From Candidatus Gastranaerophilales bacterium (GTDB lineage: Bacteria; Cyanobacteriota; Vampirovibrionia; Gastranaerophilales; Gastranaerophilaceae): a DNA stretch of 64,000 nucleotides. Location of the stretch: assembly GCA_944323995.1 (NCBI GenBank), contig CALUUN010000001.1, positions 124,001 through 188,000 on the forward strand, in the 5' to 3' direction. Below are positions 8,268-17,772 of this stretch, one piece after another. How positions within the stretch are numbered: the first letter of the stretch is position 1; each line of letters starts with the position of its first letter. The notes under the pieces are model-generated. The model saw only the letters and a list, made by a program, of their open reading frames with translations. It had not been told where the DNA came from and did no database searches. The position numbers and the translations under genes were made by a program.

Positions 8268-9234
8268 AGTTAAAGAGCTTATAAAAACAGGTGTTTCGCT
8301 TGCGCCTATGGCCGGGATAACCGATTATGTTCTGAGAAGTCTTGTCAGAAAATATTCGACCGATTCACTGATTACAACAGAAATGATAAGTTCGGAATTT
8401 CTTGCGCAGACTCTAAAAGGCAGAAGCGGAACCGAAATTCTGAAACGCGATGAAAACCACAGCCCTATATCATATCAAATAAGCGGACATAAACCCGACT
8501 TGATGAAATTAGCAGCGCAAACCCTGTCGCCGCTTGCGGATATGATAGACATAAACATGGGCTGTCCGGTTAAAAAAGTTGTCGGCGGACAGGACGGATG
8601 CTCATTAATGCGCAATCCGAAACTTGCATCTGATCTGGTTAAAGCCGTAAAAGACGGAACCGATAAACCGGTGAGTGTAAAATTTAGACTCGGCTACACA
8701 ATGGATGAATTGAATTTTGTTGAATACGGACAAAAAATGCAAAACTCCGGTGCCGAATTTATAACAATCCATGCCAGAACGCGTTCTCAAATGTATTCGG
8801 GCAAAGCAGACTGGAAACTTGTGAAAAAATTAAAAGAAAATGTTGATATTCCGGTTTTTGTAAACGGAGATATAGTATCAATTGAAACTGCCGTTCAGGC
8901 ACTTGAAGAATCAAGCGCTGACGGTGTTGCAATAGGCCGTGGAATGCTCGGAGACCCGACACTTATAAAAAGGATTGAACATTATCTGAAAACGGGAGAA
9001 AAACTTCCGCCGCCTTTGATTGAAGAGCGTATAGCGCTTTTGAAATATCATATTGATGAAGAAATCAAACTCCGCGGCGAAAATGTCGGAATAAAATTCA
9101 TGAGGAAATTTTATCCGTATTATCTTTCCGGTTTCAAAAACGCTAAAGTTTTGCGCACACAGCTGGTGCTTGAAGAAGATTACGACAAAATCATACAGAC
9201 TCTGGAAAATCTTACATCCGCTCAGGTGCATTAA
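8254..9234 (+). CDS. dusB: tRNA-dihydrouridine synthase
   Basis: FMN-dependent reductase that converts uridine to dihydrouridine in tRNA D-loops. The Dus TIM-barrel signature is complete: SLAPMAGITDYVLRSL, INMGCPVKKVVGGQDGCSLM with the catalytic-cysteine region, ITIHARTRSQMYSGKADW, PVFVNGDI and GVAIGRGMLGDP. Length 326 aa is standard. The DusB subfamily is the best guess from IDINMGCPVKKV. The gene overlaps the upstream TPR gene and its 3' end overlaps the convergent argS by 23 nt. Confidence 0.92.
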   Translation: MQTNKVKELIKTGVSLAPMAGITDYVLRSLVRKYSTDSLITTEMISSEFLAQTLKGRSGTEILKRDENHSPISYQISGHKPDLMKLAAQTLSPLADMIDINMGCPVKKVVGGQDGCSLMRNPKLASDLVKAVKDGTDKPVSVKFRLGYTMDELNFVEYGQKMQNSGAEFITIHARTRSQMYSGKADWKLVKKLKENVDIPVFVNGDIVSIETAVQALEESSADGVAIGRGMLGDPTLIKRIEHYLKTGEKLPPPLIEERIALLKYHIDEEIKLRGENVGIKFMRKFYPYYLSGFKNAKVLRTQLVLEEDYDKIIQTLENLTSAQVH

Positions 9235-10951
9235 CCGCAAGCAAATCAAGAGCATTGTTTAAAACTGTCTTAACCGAGTAAACAAGAGCAAGACGCGCTT
9301 TTGTGAGTTCCTTATCGTCATTTATTACCCTGACTGAATTGTAGAATGAATGGAATTCAGAAGCCAGTTCCTGAACATAACGGCATATAGTGTAGACCTG
9401 TCTTGTTTTTGCGGAATTTTCAATCATTGATTTGTATTCTTCAAGTTTCAAAACGAGTTTTCTTCCGTCTTGAATATTACCGTTTAAAAGTGATTTATTG
9501 AAGTTTTCCACCAGATTTTTATATTCTTCTTCCGAAAGAATCGGAGGAACTGTTTTTCCTGTTTCCGTGTCAACTTTTTCCTGTGTAACATTTCTGATAA
9601 TTGAGCAGGCTCTTGCATGAGCGTATTGGACATAAAATACAGGGTTCTCATCCGAATTTGTTTTAGCTAGTTCAATATCAAAATCAAGAGTAGTGTCAAT
9701 ATTTCTCATTGACATCCAGAACCTTGTGGCATCGACACCGACCTCGTCAACCAAATCCTCGAGTGTAACCATGTTTTTACGTTTGCCCATACGGACTTCT
9801 TCACCGTTGACGACGAGATTAACAAGCTGTCCGAGAAGAATTTCAAGTTTATCGGGATCATAACCGAGCGCCTCAATTGAGGCTTTGACACGCGCAACAT
9901 AACCGTGATGGTCAGCGCCCCAGATATTAATCATTCTGTCAAATCCGCGCTGCAACTTGTCAATGTGGTACGCGATGTCGGCGGTAAGATAAGTATTTGA
10001 GCCGTCAGCCTTTTTAATTACTCTGTCTTGATCATCTCCGTAATCAGATGATTTAAACCAGTCGGCACCGTCTTTCTTGTAAATTTTTCCGCTGGCTTTG
10101 AGTTTATTAACACACTCATCAACTTTGCCTGAGTTATGCAGCGTAAGCTCAGAATAAAAGTTATCAAAATGAACTCTGAATTTTTCAAGAAGATCACGCT
10201 GAACCTTTTCCTCATAATCTTTTGCATAATCGCATAAAGTTTGCAAAGGTATCAAACTGACATCATTTTTGACCTGAATTAAAAGCCCGCTGTTATCAGC
10301 AATGAATTTTTTTGCAACAGGAATTAAATAATCACCCGGATAATAATTTTTTCTTTCAATTTCATCAGAAGGGAAATCCACATCCTCGCCGAGTTCCTGT
10401 CTGATACGTATGGCAAGCGAATTGCCGAGTTTTTGAATTTGTGAGCCTGCGTCGTTTATGTAAAATTCCTGATAAACTTCATGCCCGTAGAATTTCAAAA
10501 GGTTAGCAAGCACAGACCCCATAGCGGCCCAGCGGCCATGCCCGATATGGAACGGGCCTGTCGGGTTAGCTGAAACATATTCAAGAATTATTTTTTCTTT
10601 GTCGATTTTTTCAGGCTTGCCGAACAGTGATTTTTTAGCGAATATTTCATCAATCAGGTTTACCAGAAGAGTTTCTCCCGCCTTGAAGTTGATAAACCCT
10701 GCAATAACCGTATAATCATTGTCTTCTTTGTCTATAAATTCAACAATTGCCTGCGCAATCAAAGGCGGTGCGATTTTGGCACTGCGGGCAAGGGAGGAAA
10801 CATTCACGGCATAATCACCGAAATCAAGGTTTTTAGGCCTTTCCGCAACAAGAGTGCCTTTTGTATATTCAGTCATCTGCCCGAGTTTTCCGGCCTCAAT
10901 TGCTTTTTCAACCGCACTTTCGACTTTATTTAAAAAATAATCTTTTATCAT
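9212..10951 (-). CDS. argS: Arginyl-tRNA synthetase
   Basis: Class I synthetase charging tRNA-Arg. Present are the N-terminal additional domain, the HIGH motif in SANPTGPFHIGHGRWA, the catalytic core through INIWGADHHGYVARVKA and MGKRKNMVTLEDLV, and a C-terminal DALR anticodon-binding domain ending LLAVNAPERM. Length 579 aa is usual. GGAG lies 8 nt before the ATG. Two tRNA-Arg genes lie 4 kb away (14894-15042), probably by chance. Confidence 0.95.
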   Translation of the reverse strand: MIKDYFLNKVESAVEKAIEAGKLGQMTEYTKGTLVAERPKNLDFGDYAVNVSSLARSAKIAPPLIAQAIVEFIDKEDNDYTVIAGFINFKAGETLLVNLIDEIFAKKSLFGKPEKIDKEKIILEYVSANPTGPFHIGHGRWAAMGSVLANLLKFYGHEVYQEFYINDAGSQIQKLGNSLAIRIRQELGEDVDFPSDEIERKNYYPGDYLIPVAKKFIADNSGLLIQVKNDVSLIPLQTLCDYAKDYEEKVQRDLLEKFRVHFDNFYSELTLHNSGKVDECVNKLKASGKIYKKDGADWFKSSDYGDDQDRVIKKADGSNTYLTADIAYHIDKLQRGFDRMINIWGADHHGYVARVKASIEALGYDPDKLEILLGQLVNLVVNGEEVRMGKRKNMVTLEDLVDEVGVDATRFWMSMRNIDTTLDFDIELAKTNSDENPVFYVQYAHARACSIIRNVTQEKVDTETGKTVPPILSEEEYKNLVENFNKSLLNGNIQDGRKLVLKLEEYKSMIENSAKTRQVYTICRYVQELASEFHSFYNSVRVINDDKELTKARLALVYSVKTVLNNALDLLAVNAPERM

Positions 10952-11005
10952 TTAGCTTTCTCCGTAATATAATTCTATAAAATAATTATATTACAAACAT
11001 ACGAG

Positions 11006-11740
11006 CTAGAATTTTATCGGATAATCATCGGGAATTTTCCACCCGTTCAATTGGATAATCTTTGTGCAGTAAGCATTACCTTCGGACTTACCGCATCCGT
11101 ACAATGGATCATTAAGTAATGTATCCGTCAATTCCTCATCATTTTCGGGATAAACAATCTGACGGCAATTCTTTTCGGTATCCCAATAATCTTTTTTATC
11201 ACTCATATAGAAAAAGTACGGCACAAAGCCGGTTCCTTCGCCTAAATACGGAGAATTGCAAAATCTTTCTTTGGAGAGTTTATCGCCCGGCAATTTGTAG
11301 AATAAAAATATAAATGCATCTTTACCTATAAGCGTTGTATCATCAAGATACTTTTTCGCATCGGTATAAAAACACAAATGAATTGTGTCAGTTGTTGCTT
11401 CCGGCTGATATACAGAAAACATTGTTCCGTTTACAAGATAAATATTATACATTAAATCACTAACCTTTTCTGTTTTGACAACTTTTAAATATGAAGAAAG
11501 ATATTTATTAAAAAAGTCTTCGGCGTTATTATAACTCCACCCTGACTTACTTCCGTTCTCAATCTCAGACAGCCTGACAACCTCATTAATCATTGAATTA
11601 AACTGCGCAAGTTTTGTTTCAACCGATTTTTTATTATAATTTGATATTAAAACCGGCACCGTCAAAACAGCAACAACCCCGATAACCGCAAGCGTAATCA
11701 ATACTTCTGCAAGTGTAAACGCTCTTTTGTTAATTTCCAT
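11006..11740 (-). CDS. Type IV prepilin-like protein
   Basis: Minor pilin/pseudopilin-type protein. After the ATG (SD CGGAGGA, 5-6 nt upstream) comes a short basic leader MEINKRA and the prepilin peptidase motif A|FTLAEVLITLAVIGVVAVLTVPVL, with Glu at +5. Ala replaces the usual Gly before the cleavage site. The 244-aa mature region ends NGWKIPDDYP, a C-terminal pattern shared with prepilin B (DNWEFKDDYP). Several cysteines suggest disulfides in the exported head. Unlike prepilins A-C there is no G tract before the motif. The promoter (TTGCTT-N16-TATAAT) is embedded in a perfect palindrome. Confidence 0.82.
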   Translation of the reverse strand: MEINKRAFTLAEVLITLAVIGVVAVLTVPVLISNYNKKSVETKLAQFNSMINEVVRLSEIENGSKSGWSYNNAEDFFNKYLSSYLKVVKTEKVSDLMYNIYLVNGTMFSVYQPEATTDTIHLCFYTDAKKYLDDTTLIGKDAFIFLFYKLPGDKLSKERFCNSPYLGEGTGFVPYFFYMSDKKDYWDTEKNCRQIVYPENDEELTDTLLNDPLYGCGKSEGNAYCTKIIQLNGWKIPDDYPIKF

Positions 11741-11768
11741 AAATCCTCCGTTCGTAATAAATAATTTC

Positions 11769-11808
11769 AAAAACATGTATATTATACATGTTTTTATATA
11801 AAAAGCAA
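11769..11808 (-). promoter_or_regulatory. Promoter with perfect palindrome over the -10 box
   Basis: Minus-strand -35 TTGCTT (11803-11808), 16-nt spacer, -10 TATAAT (11781-11786). The -10 sits inside a 27-bp perfect inverted repeat (11769-11795; 13-bp arms AAAAACATGTATA, 1-nt centre). The symmetry suits a dimeric regulator that would block the prepilin promoter. Confidence 0.6.
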
Positions 11809-11875
11809 GTATATTCGTTTACATTCACCTGATATCGTTTACAATTCTTGATGCAATATATTAAAATTAGGTATT

Positions 11876-12106
11876 ATGTCAGAGGAATTGAACAACGAAT
11901 TTTTTAACGACATCAGAAATGAAATCCGCTCCTATATGGTCGCAAGAGGTCATACATATCAATCACTGTCAGAGCTTTTGAACAAGCGTTTCGGATTGAA
12001 ATGCACCGCACAAAGCATTAACAACAAACTTGCCCGCGGTTCTTTGAGATATGCGGATGCAAAACTTATCGCACAAGTTCTGGATTACAAAATTAAATGG
12101 GAATAG
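11876..12106 (+). CDS. Small helix-turn-helix protein (DUF6471-like)
   Basis: A 76-residue cytoplasmic protein resembling the DUF6471 family: IRSYMVARGHTYQSLSELLNKRFGLK followed by TAQSINNKLARGSLRYADAKLIAQVL, which fits a lambda-repressor-like HTH. It probably binds DNA or a protein partner; the target is unknown. The start has TTTACA-N18-TAAAAT (11838-11867) 8 nt upstream and only a weak AGG. It is divergent from the prepilin gene, whose promoter palindrome lies about 80 bp away, so autoregulation or pilin control is possible but unproven. Confidence 0.65.
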   Translation: MSEELNNEFFNDIRNEIRSYMVARGHTYQSLSELLNKRFGLKCTAQSINNKLARGSLRYADAKLIAQVLDYKIKWE

Positions 12107-12133
12107 ATAATTTGTTTGTAATATAATATTTGT

Positions 12134-13504
12134 ATGATAAATATTTCAAACATAGTTGACAGACTCCGTGAAATAATGGAAGATGAAACGCAGGATCAGC
12201 TGAAGGAAGAATTAAACAGCTATCACAGCGCGGATTTGGCCGATATATTTCAGGAATTAAAACCTGAAGAACGTCTTCAGTGTTTTAAGCTGCTTGATTT
12301 GGAAAAAGCAGCCGACTTAATGGAATATTTAACACCGCAGCTTCAGGTTGAATTATTGGGCGACATAGATGAAGAAGTTGCATCAAAAATTATTACAATG
12401 CTTCCGCATGACGCCGCAGCCGACGTTCTGGGTGACATGGAAGATGACGAGAGCGAAACATACTTAGACAAACTTCCGCATAAATTTTCGGCAGAAGTCA
12501 GAGAACTTTTAACATACAATGAGGATACCGCAGGCGGTATTATGAACCCGTCTGTTTTGACCGTAAATTGCGATATGACGGTTCAGGATGTTTTGAACTA
12601 CATTAGAATTAAAGCCGAGCAGGATAACATGGAACTTTACTATGTCTATGTTGTTGATAAACAAAGCCATCTTCTGGGTGTTGTATCTTTAAGAAGTCTT
12701 ATGACATCCCCTATCAACAAAAAAGTTGAGGACATAATGATTTCGGATATAGTAAAACTTCATGTTGATGATTATCAGGATTATATAGCTGACGTATTTA
12801 TGAAATACCAGTACAACGCCTTGCCTGTGGTTGATTTATACAACAGACTGAAAGGGATGATAACCTGGGATGATGTTCAAGACATTGTTGAAGAAGAAAC
12901 TACCGAAACGATTTACCAGTCATCAGGTATTTCAACCGAACTTGCGGACGAAGATGAAATCTTATCCGGCAATATATTAAATGCAATAAAAGCCCGTACA
13001 CCGTGGCTTTTCATAACTTTAATCGGTGAATTTATTGCGGTAAATGTTGCGCATCATTTTGATTCAACACTTTCTGCGCTGCCGGTTATCGCGATATTTA
13101 TGCCGCTTCTTGCAGGACTCGGCGGCAACATCGGAACCCAGAGCATTACGCTTATGGTGCGCGGGCTTTCGACAGGACAGGTTACATTGAGTTCCGCAAT
13201 GTATCATATTTTCAGAGAAATGCTTATCGGACTTTGTATCGGAATATTTTTCGGCACCGTGACAACACTTGTAACATGGGGCTGGCAGCATAATGTAGAA
13301 CTCGGAGTTGTTGTCGGAATTGCAATGGCAATTAATATGACAATGGCAACGGTTATCGGAACTTTTACTCCGTTTGCGCTGAAAACGGTTAATATAGACC
13401 CCGCAGTGGCCTCAGGCCCTGTTATTGCAACAACAATAGATGTTATCGGACTGGCGGTTTATTTTACGCTGGTTTCGACTTTTTTATTGAACGTAATAAG
13501 GTAA
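12134..13504 (+). CDS. mgtE: Magnesium transporter MgtE
   Basis: Inner-membrane Mg2+ channel gated by intracellular Mg2+. Domains in order: N-domain of helical MgtE repeats (residues 1-125, HSADLADIFQELKPEER), paired CBS domains (about 130-255, YVVDKQSHLLGVVSLRSL), connecting helix, and five transmembrane helices with the pore signature PLLAGLGGNIGTQS. Length 456 aa is typical. TATAAT (12122-12127) ends 6 nt before the ATG and there is no SD, so the transcript is likely leaderless. The LCP gene follows 7 nt later. Confidence 0.95.
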   Translation: MINISNIVDRLREIMEDETQDQLKEELNSYHSADLADIFQELKPEERLQCFKLLDLEKAADLMEYLTPQLQVELLGDIDEEVASKIITMLPHDAAADVLGDMEDDESETYLDKLPHKFSAEVRELLTYNEDTAGGIMNPSVLTVNCDMTVQDVLNYIRIKAEQDNMELYYVYVVDKQSHLLGVVSLRSLMTSPINKKVEDIMISDIVKLHVDDYQDYIADVFMKYQYNALPVVDLYNRLKGMITWDDVQDIVEEETTETIYQSSGISTELADEDEILSGNILNAIKARTPWLFITLIGEFIAVNVAHHFDSTLSALPVIAIFMPLLAGLGGNIGTQSITLMVRGLSTGQVTLSSAMYHIFREMLIGLCIGIFFGTVTTLVTWGWQHNVELGVVVGIAMAINMTMATVIGTFTPFALKTVNIDPAVASGPVIATTIDVIGLAVYFTLVSTFLLNVIR

Positions 13505-13511
13505 AAAAAAC

Positions 13512-14846
13512 ATGACAAATTTAACACAGGAAGAAAATACAGAGAAAAACCCTATTGATAATTATTTAAAAGAAGAAGAAAAAAGCAGAAAAGAGCAATC
13601 CGCATTTGTAAAAATACTCGCTTTGATAATAATAATTTTCATCGGCGGGGTATTTGCAATATTTTTATTTGCGGACAACCGGGAATTTTTGGAAAATCAA
13701 TTCGGACAGGATTCTTTTATAACCAAACTGTTTGTAAGATTAACTCAAAGCAATACAAACAAAGAAAAAGCGGAATTTTCTCTGCCGTTCGGCCCGAGAA
13801 AACAGAACATCCTGCTGTTGGGAGTTGATTCAAACGGTGAAGATTCAGACATCTGGGAAGGCACCAGAACGGATACAATCGTTGTTTTAAACATTGACCC
13901 GAAAAGCAAATCGCTTAACGCAATATCAATTCCGCGCGACAGCAAAGTATATCTTCCGGGAAACAACGGGATACAAAAGATTAATGCCGCACATGCAATA
14001 GGCGGTATTAAAATGACAATAAGAACAATAGAAGACACCCTCGGAATAAGAATTGACAAATACCTAATGGTTCACGATGAAGCCGTTAAAAAAATTGTTG
14101 AAGCACTGGGCGGTGTGGATATTTACGTTGAAAAGAATATGCACTACAACGACTACAGCGGCAACCTTCATATAAATTTAACAAAAGGCAGACATCACCT
14201 TAATGCGGATGAAGTTGTCGGATATCTCAGATTCCGCCATGACGCAATGGGTGATATAGGCAGAACACAGCGCCAGCAATGGTTTTTAAGAGGATTATTG
14301 CAAGAGATGCAAAAACCCGAAACCATTGCAAAAATTCCGGATATTCTTGCGGTTGCTAAAAAATACGTAAAAACCGACATGTCGCTTTATGAAATGTCAC
14401 AGTATGCCGCGCTCGCAAAACACTTTGACCTGAATAACATTGAAATTGCAACCCTTCCGGGAGCACCTAATAAAAAAGGATACACAAGCTACTGGATTTT
14501 GGATCCTGAAAAAACTCAGGAAGTCGTAAACAGATTAATATACAGGGAACGTGTAAAAAGCGACAAAACACAATATGCGGCAAGCGTAATGTACTCAAAC
14601 GACAGAGAATACGACAGCAAAACACTTATAGACCAACTGGAGGCCCTTAACATAGACGTAAAATGCACCGGAACCTCAAATGCGACACATGCGCAGTTTA
14701 TTGCACATACAAAAGAAGTTACACCGGAATTTTACAACTGGCTGAGGAAAAAAGTTCCGACAGTAAATTTCCGGCAGTTTGTGTACGATCCTGTTAATTA
14801 TTACTGTGCGGATACCGATTTTACAATTATTTTAACAGGTCAATAA
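13512..14846 (+). CDS. LytR-CpsA-Psr (LCP) family protein
   Basis: Membrane-anchored phosphotransferase of the LCP family, which attaches glycopolymers to peptidoglycan. One TM helix (about residues 36-58) follows a charged cytoplasmic N-terminus. The LCP catalytic domain shows ILLLGVDSNG, GTRTDTIVVLNIDP, AISIPRDSKVYLPG, INAAHAIGG and YLRFRHDAMGDIGRTQRQQ, with the Arg/Asp residues that bind the polyprenyl-pyrophosphate lipid. The C-terminus is a LytR_C domain. In a TolC-bearing organism this implies wall glycopolymers in a diderm envelope, as in cyanobacteria. The gene is tightly linked to mgtE. Confidence 0.9.
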   Translation: MTNLTQEENTEKNPIDNYLKEEEKSRKEQSAFVKILALIIIIFIGGVFAIFLFADNREFLENQFGQDSFITKLFVRLTQSNTNKEKAEFSLPFGPRKQNILLLGVDSNGEDSDIWEGTRTDTIVVLNIDPKSKSLNAISIPRDSKVYLPGNNGIQKINAAHAIGGIKMTIRTIEDTLGIRIDKYLMVHDEAVKKIVEALGGVDIYVEKNMHYNDYSGNLHINLTKGRHHLNADEVVGYLRFRHDAMGDIGRTQRQQWFLRGLLQEMQKPETIAKIPDILAVAKKYVKTDMSLYEMSQYAALAKHFDLNNIEIATLPGAPNKKGYTSYWILDPEKTQEVVNRLIYRERVKSDKTQYAASVMYSNDREYDSKTLIDQLEALNIDVKCTGTSNATHAQFIAHTKEVTPEFYNWLRKKVPTVNFRQFVYDPVNYYCADTDFTIILTGQ

Positions 14847-14850
14847 TAAA

Positions 14851-14879
14851 TAGACAAAACCCGTAAAATATGTTAGAAT
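14851..14879 (+). promoter_or_regulatory. Promoter of the tRNA-Arg pair
   Basis: TAGACA, exact 17-nt spacer, TAGAAT, ending 14 nt before the first tRNA. Confidence 0.75.
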
Positions 14880-14893
14880 AAAAGCATGAATAA

Positions 14894-14967
14894 GTGCCTG
14901 TAGCTCAGTCGAATAGAGCGTCGGTCTCCGAAGCCGAAGGTCACGGGTTTGAATCCCGTCAGGCATA
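14894..14967 (+). tRNA. tRNA-Arg(CCG)
   Basis: A 74-nt cloverleaf: acceptor GTGCCTG/CAGGCAT (terminal G-T), D-stem GCTC/GAGC, anticodon loop CTCCGAA giving anticodon CCG, T-arm ACGGG-TTTGAAT-CCCGT, discriminator A, no encoded CCA. Confidence 0.94.
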
Positions 14968-14968
14968 G

Positions 14969-15042
14969 GGGTTCGTAGCTCAGTAGGATAGAGCAACGGT
15001 TTCCTAAACCGGAGATCGCGGGTTCGACTCCCGCCGGGCCCT
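14969..15042 (+). tRNA. tRNA-Arg(CCT)
   Basis: Directly follows the first tRNA-Arg with a 1-nt gap. Acceptor GGGTTCG/CGGGCCC (two G-T pairs), D-stem GCTC/GAGC, anticodon loop TTCCTAA giving CCT, T-arm GCGGG-TTCGACT-CCCGC, no encoded CCA. The pair is probably one precursor transcript. Confidence 0.94.
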
Positions 15043-15095
15043 ATAGTTTTAAATATCTGCCGCGTCGGGCAAAAAGTTAACAGGAGTTTGGAGTT

Positions 15096-16562
15096 ATGTT
15101 TTTAAGAATTTTGAATGCAGTAAAAAATATCGGTCTTACAAGTATTATAATCAGCGCACTAATAATCGCCGTATTCGGGTTTGTAATTCTGGTGCTGCAA
15201 ACACCGAAACAAACCTATGCATTTCCGTCCGCACAGGGCTACGGAGCGTTCACCTCGGGCGGCAGATCCGGTGTCGTATATCATGTCAGAACACTTGAAG
15301 ATAACGACAAACTCGGTTCTCTGCGATATGCAATAAACCAGAAAGGCCCGCGGACAATCGTTTTTGACGTATCAGGAATTATTGAACTCAAATCTCCGCT
15401 TGTAATAAAAAATAATGACCTTACAATTGCAGGTCAAACCGCTCCGGGCGACGGAATCTGTATAAAAGATTTTCCGGTAATCATAGATGCGGACAACATT
15501 ATTATAAGATTTATGCGTTTCAGACTCGGCGATAAAACTGACGGAAGTTCACTTATCGTAAAAAACAGACACGACATAATTATCGACCACTGTTCGATGA
15601 GCTGGGCATCACAGGATAACGTTGCATTATACGAAAACCTGAAAATGACAATGCAATGGTGCATAATAAGCGAAGCTCTGAATAAAGGCTTGCGCAGCCA
15701 GGGGCTCGGTGCAACATTAGGCGGATACAGCGCAAGTTATCATCACAATTTGTTCGCCAGCAACCGCGACAGCAACCCCACTTTCTACAAAAGCACCCAC
15801 ACAAACAAATTATATCTTGAAACAATAGATTTCAGAAACAACGTGCTTTACAACTGGGGAACTTCATCAATAAACGGCTCTGATTCGGGAACTTATAACA
15901 TAGTAAACAATTACTACAAATTCGGCCCCGCAACTCAAATTGCCTCCAGAAGCCAGATTATTGAAATTCCGAGTGTAACAAAAAGCGGCATAGTATACGT
16001 AAGCGGCAACTACGTCCATACAAATCCGCTTCAAACAAACGACAACTGGATGGGAGTTTACCCGAATATGGACTATATTAAAACTTCCAAAAATCCTGTC
16101 CTGACACGTGCGGAATTCAGCCATGAACCGGTTTTAACCCAGAGTGCCGCAAGAGCTTACAAAAATGTACTTCAATTTGCCGGTGCCTCCGATAAACGCG
16201 ACTTTATAGATAACAGAATTGCTCTGGCCGTTGAAACTTATATTTCGGGCACCGCCAACAGCAAAGGTTTAATCACCTCACCGAATGAAGTTGAAGGCTA
16301 TCCTGAATACCGCAGCGATGTGCCGCTTGTTGATTCTGACGGCGACGGAATTCCGGACGACTGGGAATTTAATCACAACTTGAATCCTTATGACGGCGGC
16401 GACGGCAAAAGCATGACAAAATCAGGTTATACGAATCTTGAAATTTACCTGAACGGTCTTGTTGAAGATTTAGTCAAACGTCAAAACAGCAACGCGCTTC
16501 CTAATTTTGATATGCTTAAATTAATAGTTCAAGCAACGGCAAACAAATTCAAAGACCGCTAA
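15096..16562 (+). CDS. Secreted or membrane-anchored pectate lyase
   Basis: Right-handed beta-helix pectate lyase (polysaccharide lyase family 1-like) that cleaves polygalacturonate by beta-elimination. After a long N-terminal hydrophobic segment (residues 10-35; uncleaved anchor or signal ending TYA) comes AFPSAQGYGAFTSGGR, GSLRYAINQKGPRTIVFDVSG, LTIAGQTAPGDGICIKDFPV, IIIRFMRFRLGD, IIIDHCSMSWASQDN and HHNLFASNRDSNPTF, the conserved beta-helix steps and Ca2+-site region. The C-terminus has DSDGDGIPDDWE, a calcium-binding thrombospondin-3/dockerin-like repeat. This suggests growth on dietary plant pectin. The 3' end overlaps convergent thyX by 4 nt. Confidence 0.88.
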   Translation: MFLRILNAVKNIGLTSIIISALIIAVFGFVILVLQTPKQTYAFPSAQGYGAFTSGGRSGVVYHVRTLEDNDKLGSLRYAINQKGPRTIVFDVSGIIELKSPLVIKNNDLTIAGQTAPGDGICIKDFPVIIDADNIIIRFMRFRLGDKTDGSSLIVKNRHDIIIDHCSMSWASQDNVALYENLKMTMQWCIISEALNKGLRSQGLGATLGGYSASYHHNLFASNRDSNPTFYKSTHTNKLYLETIDFRNNVLYNWGTSSINGSDSGTYNIVNNYYKFGPATQIASRSQIIEIPSVTKSGIVYVSGNYVHTNPLQTNDNWMGVYPNMDYIKTSKNPVLTRAEFSHEPVLTQSAARAYKNVLQFAGASDKRDFIDNRIALAVETYISGTANSKGLITSPNEVEGYPEYRSDVPLVDSDGDGIPDDWEFNHNLNPYDGGDGKSMTKSGYTNLEIYLNGLVEDLVKRQNSNALPNFDMLKLIVQATANKFKDR

Positions 16563-17263
16563 AAACCTAACTGTTCTCTGGTTTTAACCCGTCCGCAGGA
16601 TTTGTCCTCGTCGCAAAATCCGAGCCGTTCACATTTGGGCACAAGATAAGGCTTAAGCCACGGTTCTTCCGCAACCAGCGCGTCACACATCATTTTAACC
16701 ATAGTGCGGATTTCGTATTGTGCACGCGTACAGAGCCTTAAATTTGCAAGGTGAATCATTTCTCTTAAATTTAAACTTGCAACAAGCGAACTTGCGGCTG
16801 CGTTCGGCAAAACAAATCTTGCGTCTTCAGCGGGAATTCCGGCTTCTACAAATTCCTGATACTGTTCCGAGATTTTATTCATAAAATCAACAAATTTCGA
16901 TTTTAAATTTTCATCACGCTCAATTGTCGGCGGGATTATGTAATCAAACTGGCCTTTTTCTTTAACATATCTTTGAGATTTCTGTGAAAAAGACATGTGT
17001 CTGTGTCTTACAAGCTGGTGCGTGCAGGCGCGGGAAACATTTGAAATGGCAAATGTAACCTGTATATGCTCAATTGTCGAATAGTGACCGGAAGATATAA
17101 CTCTTTCTATGAGCTTAAGCATTTTCGCTTCGTCATCCGCGCCGTTATAAATATTTATCGGATAGTCTGCGCTATAGCAGGTTCTGCAAGCTGTATAAAC
17201 AGTCTTGAGCATATTTTCTGGTTTTGAAATCAAATTAACTACCGGTTTATTATTTTCTCCCAT
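16559..17263 (-). CDS. thyX: FAD-dependent thymidylate synthase ThyX
   Basis: Makes dTMP from dUMP using methylene-THF and reduced FAD. The diagnostic ThyX motif RHRHMSFSQKSQRY (RHRxxSxxxxSxRY) is intact near residue 80. ANVSRACTHQLVR-type context and the LRLCTRAQYEIRTM segment also match. 234 aa is normal. SD AAGGAG lies 8 nt before the ATG. It sits downstream of rpmE but beyond a terminator, so expression may be separate. Confidence 0.95.
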   Translation of the reverse strand: MGENNKPVVNLISKPENMLKTVYTACRTCYSADYPINIYNGADDEAKMLKLIERVISSGHYSTIEHIQVTFAISNVSRACTHQLVRHRHMSFSQKSQRYVKEKGQFDYIIPPTIERDENLKSKFVDFMNKISEQYQEFVEAGIPAEDARFVLPNAAASSLVASLNLREMIHLANLRLCTRAQYEIRTMVKMMCDALVAEEPWLKPYLVPKCERLGFCDEDKSCGRVKTREQLGF

Positions 17264-17283
17264 TTCTTAATCTCCTTTTATAC

Positions 17284-17318
17284 AAAAAATGCAGCCCACA
17301 GTTTTTAACGGGGCTGCA
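17284..17318 (-). terminator. Rho-independent terminator after rpmE
   Basis: On the minus strand TGCAGCCC/GGGCTGCA (8 bp) is followed by a T-run. It lies between rpmE and the thyX start. Confidence 0.8.
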
Positions 17319-17342
17319 ATGTAATTTTTTTGCCGGCTATAT

Positions 17343-17549
17343 TTAAGCCTTTTTGCTGCCGTAACGTTTGTTAAATCTTTCAACTCTGCCTTCAGAGTCA
17401 AGGATTTTCTGCTGACCCGTATAGAACGGATGGCACTTGTTGCAGATTTCAACTGTAATGTTATCTACAACCGAGCCTGTTTCAATTTCGTTACCGCAAA
17501 CACATTTGATTGTTGTTTTCTTATAATCAGGATGTATTCCGTCTTTCAT
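17343..17549 (-). CDS. rpmE: 50S ribosomal protein L31, zinc-binding type
   Basis: 68-aa ribosomal protein. It carries the C+ zinc motif ([12 protein letters not shown] and [15 protein letters not shown]), so it is the zinc-dependent form. The ending [14 protein letters not shown] is typical. Confidence 0.96.
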   Translation of the reverse strand: MKDGIHPDYKKTTIKCVCGNEIETGSVVDNITVEICNKCHPFYTGQQKILDSEGRVERFNKRYGSKKA

Positions 17550-17772
17550 TTTCTACCTCATTTCTTTTTATCAAGATTCCAAACTTGAATATTTCGACTA
17601 ACAATATTCTATTTCGCTAAATCCATAAAAGCAAGTGTTTTTTAAAAATAATTTCAAAAAAGTTCATGCAAACGCATGAGAAAAATCATGCAGCATTATT
17701 TAAAAGGTTGATGTAATTTTCAGCGGGATTTGAAATAATGTACAGGTAACCCGTTTTATAGGAAAAAAAATA

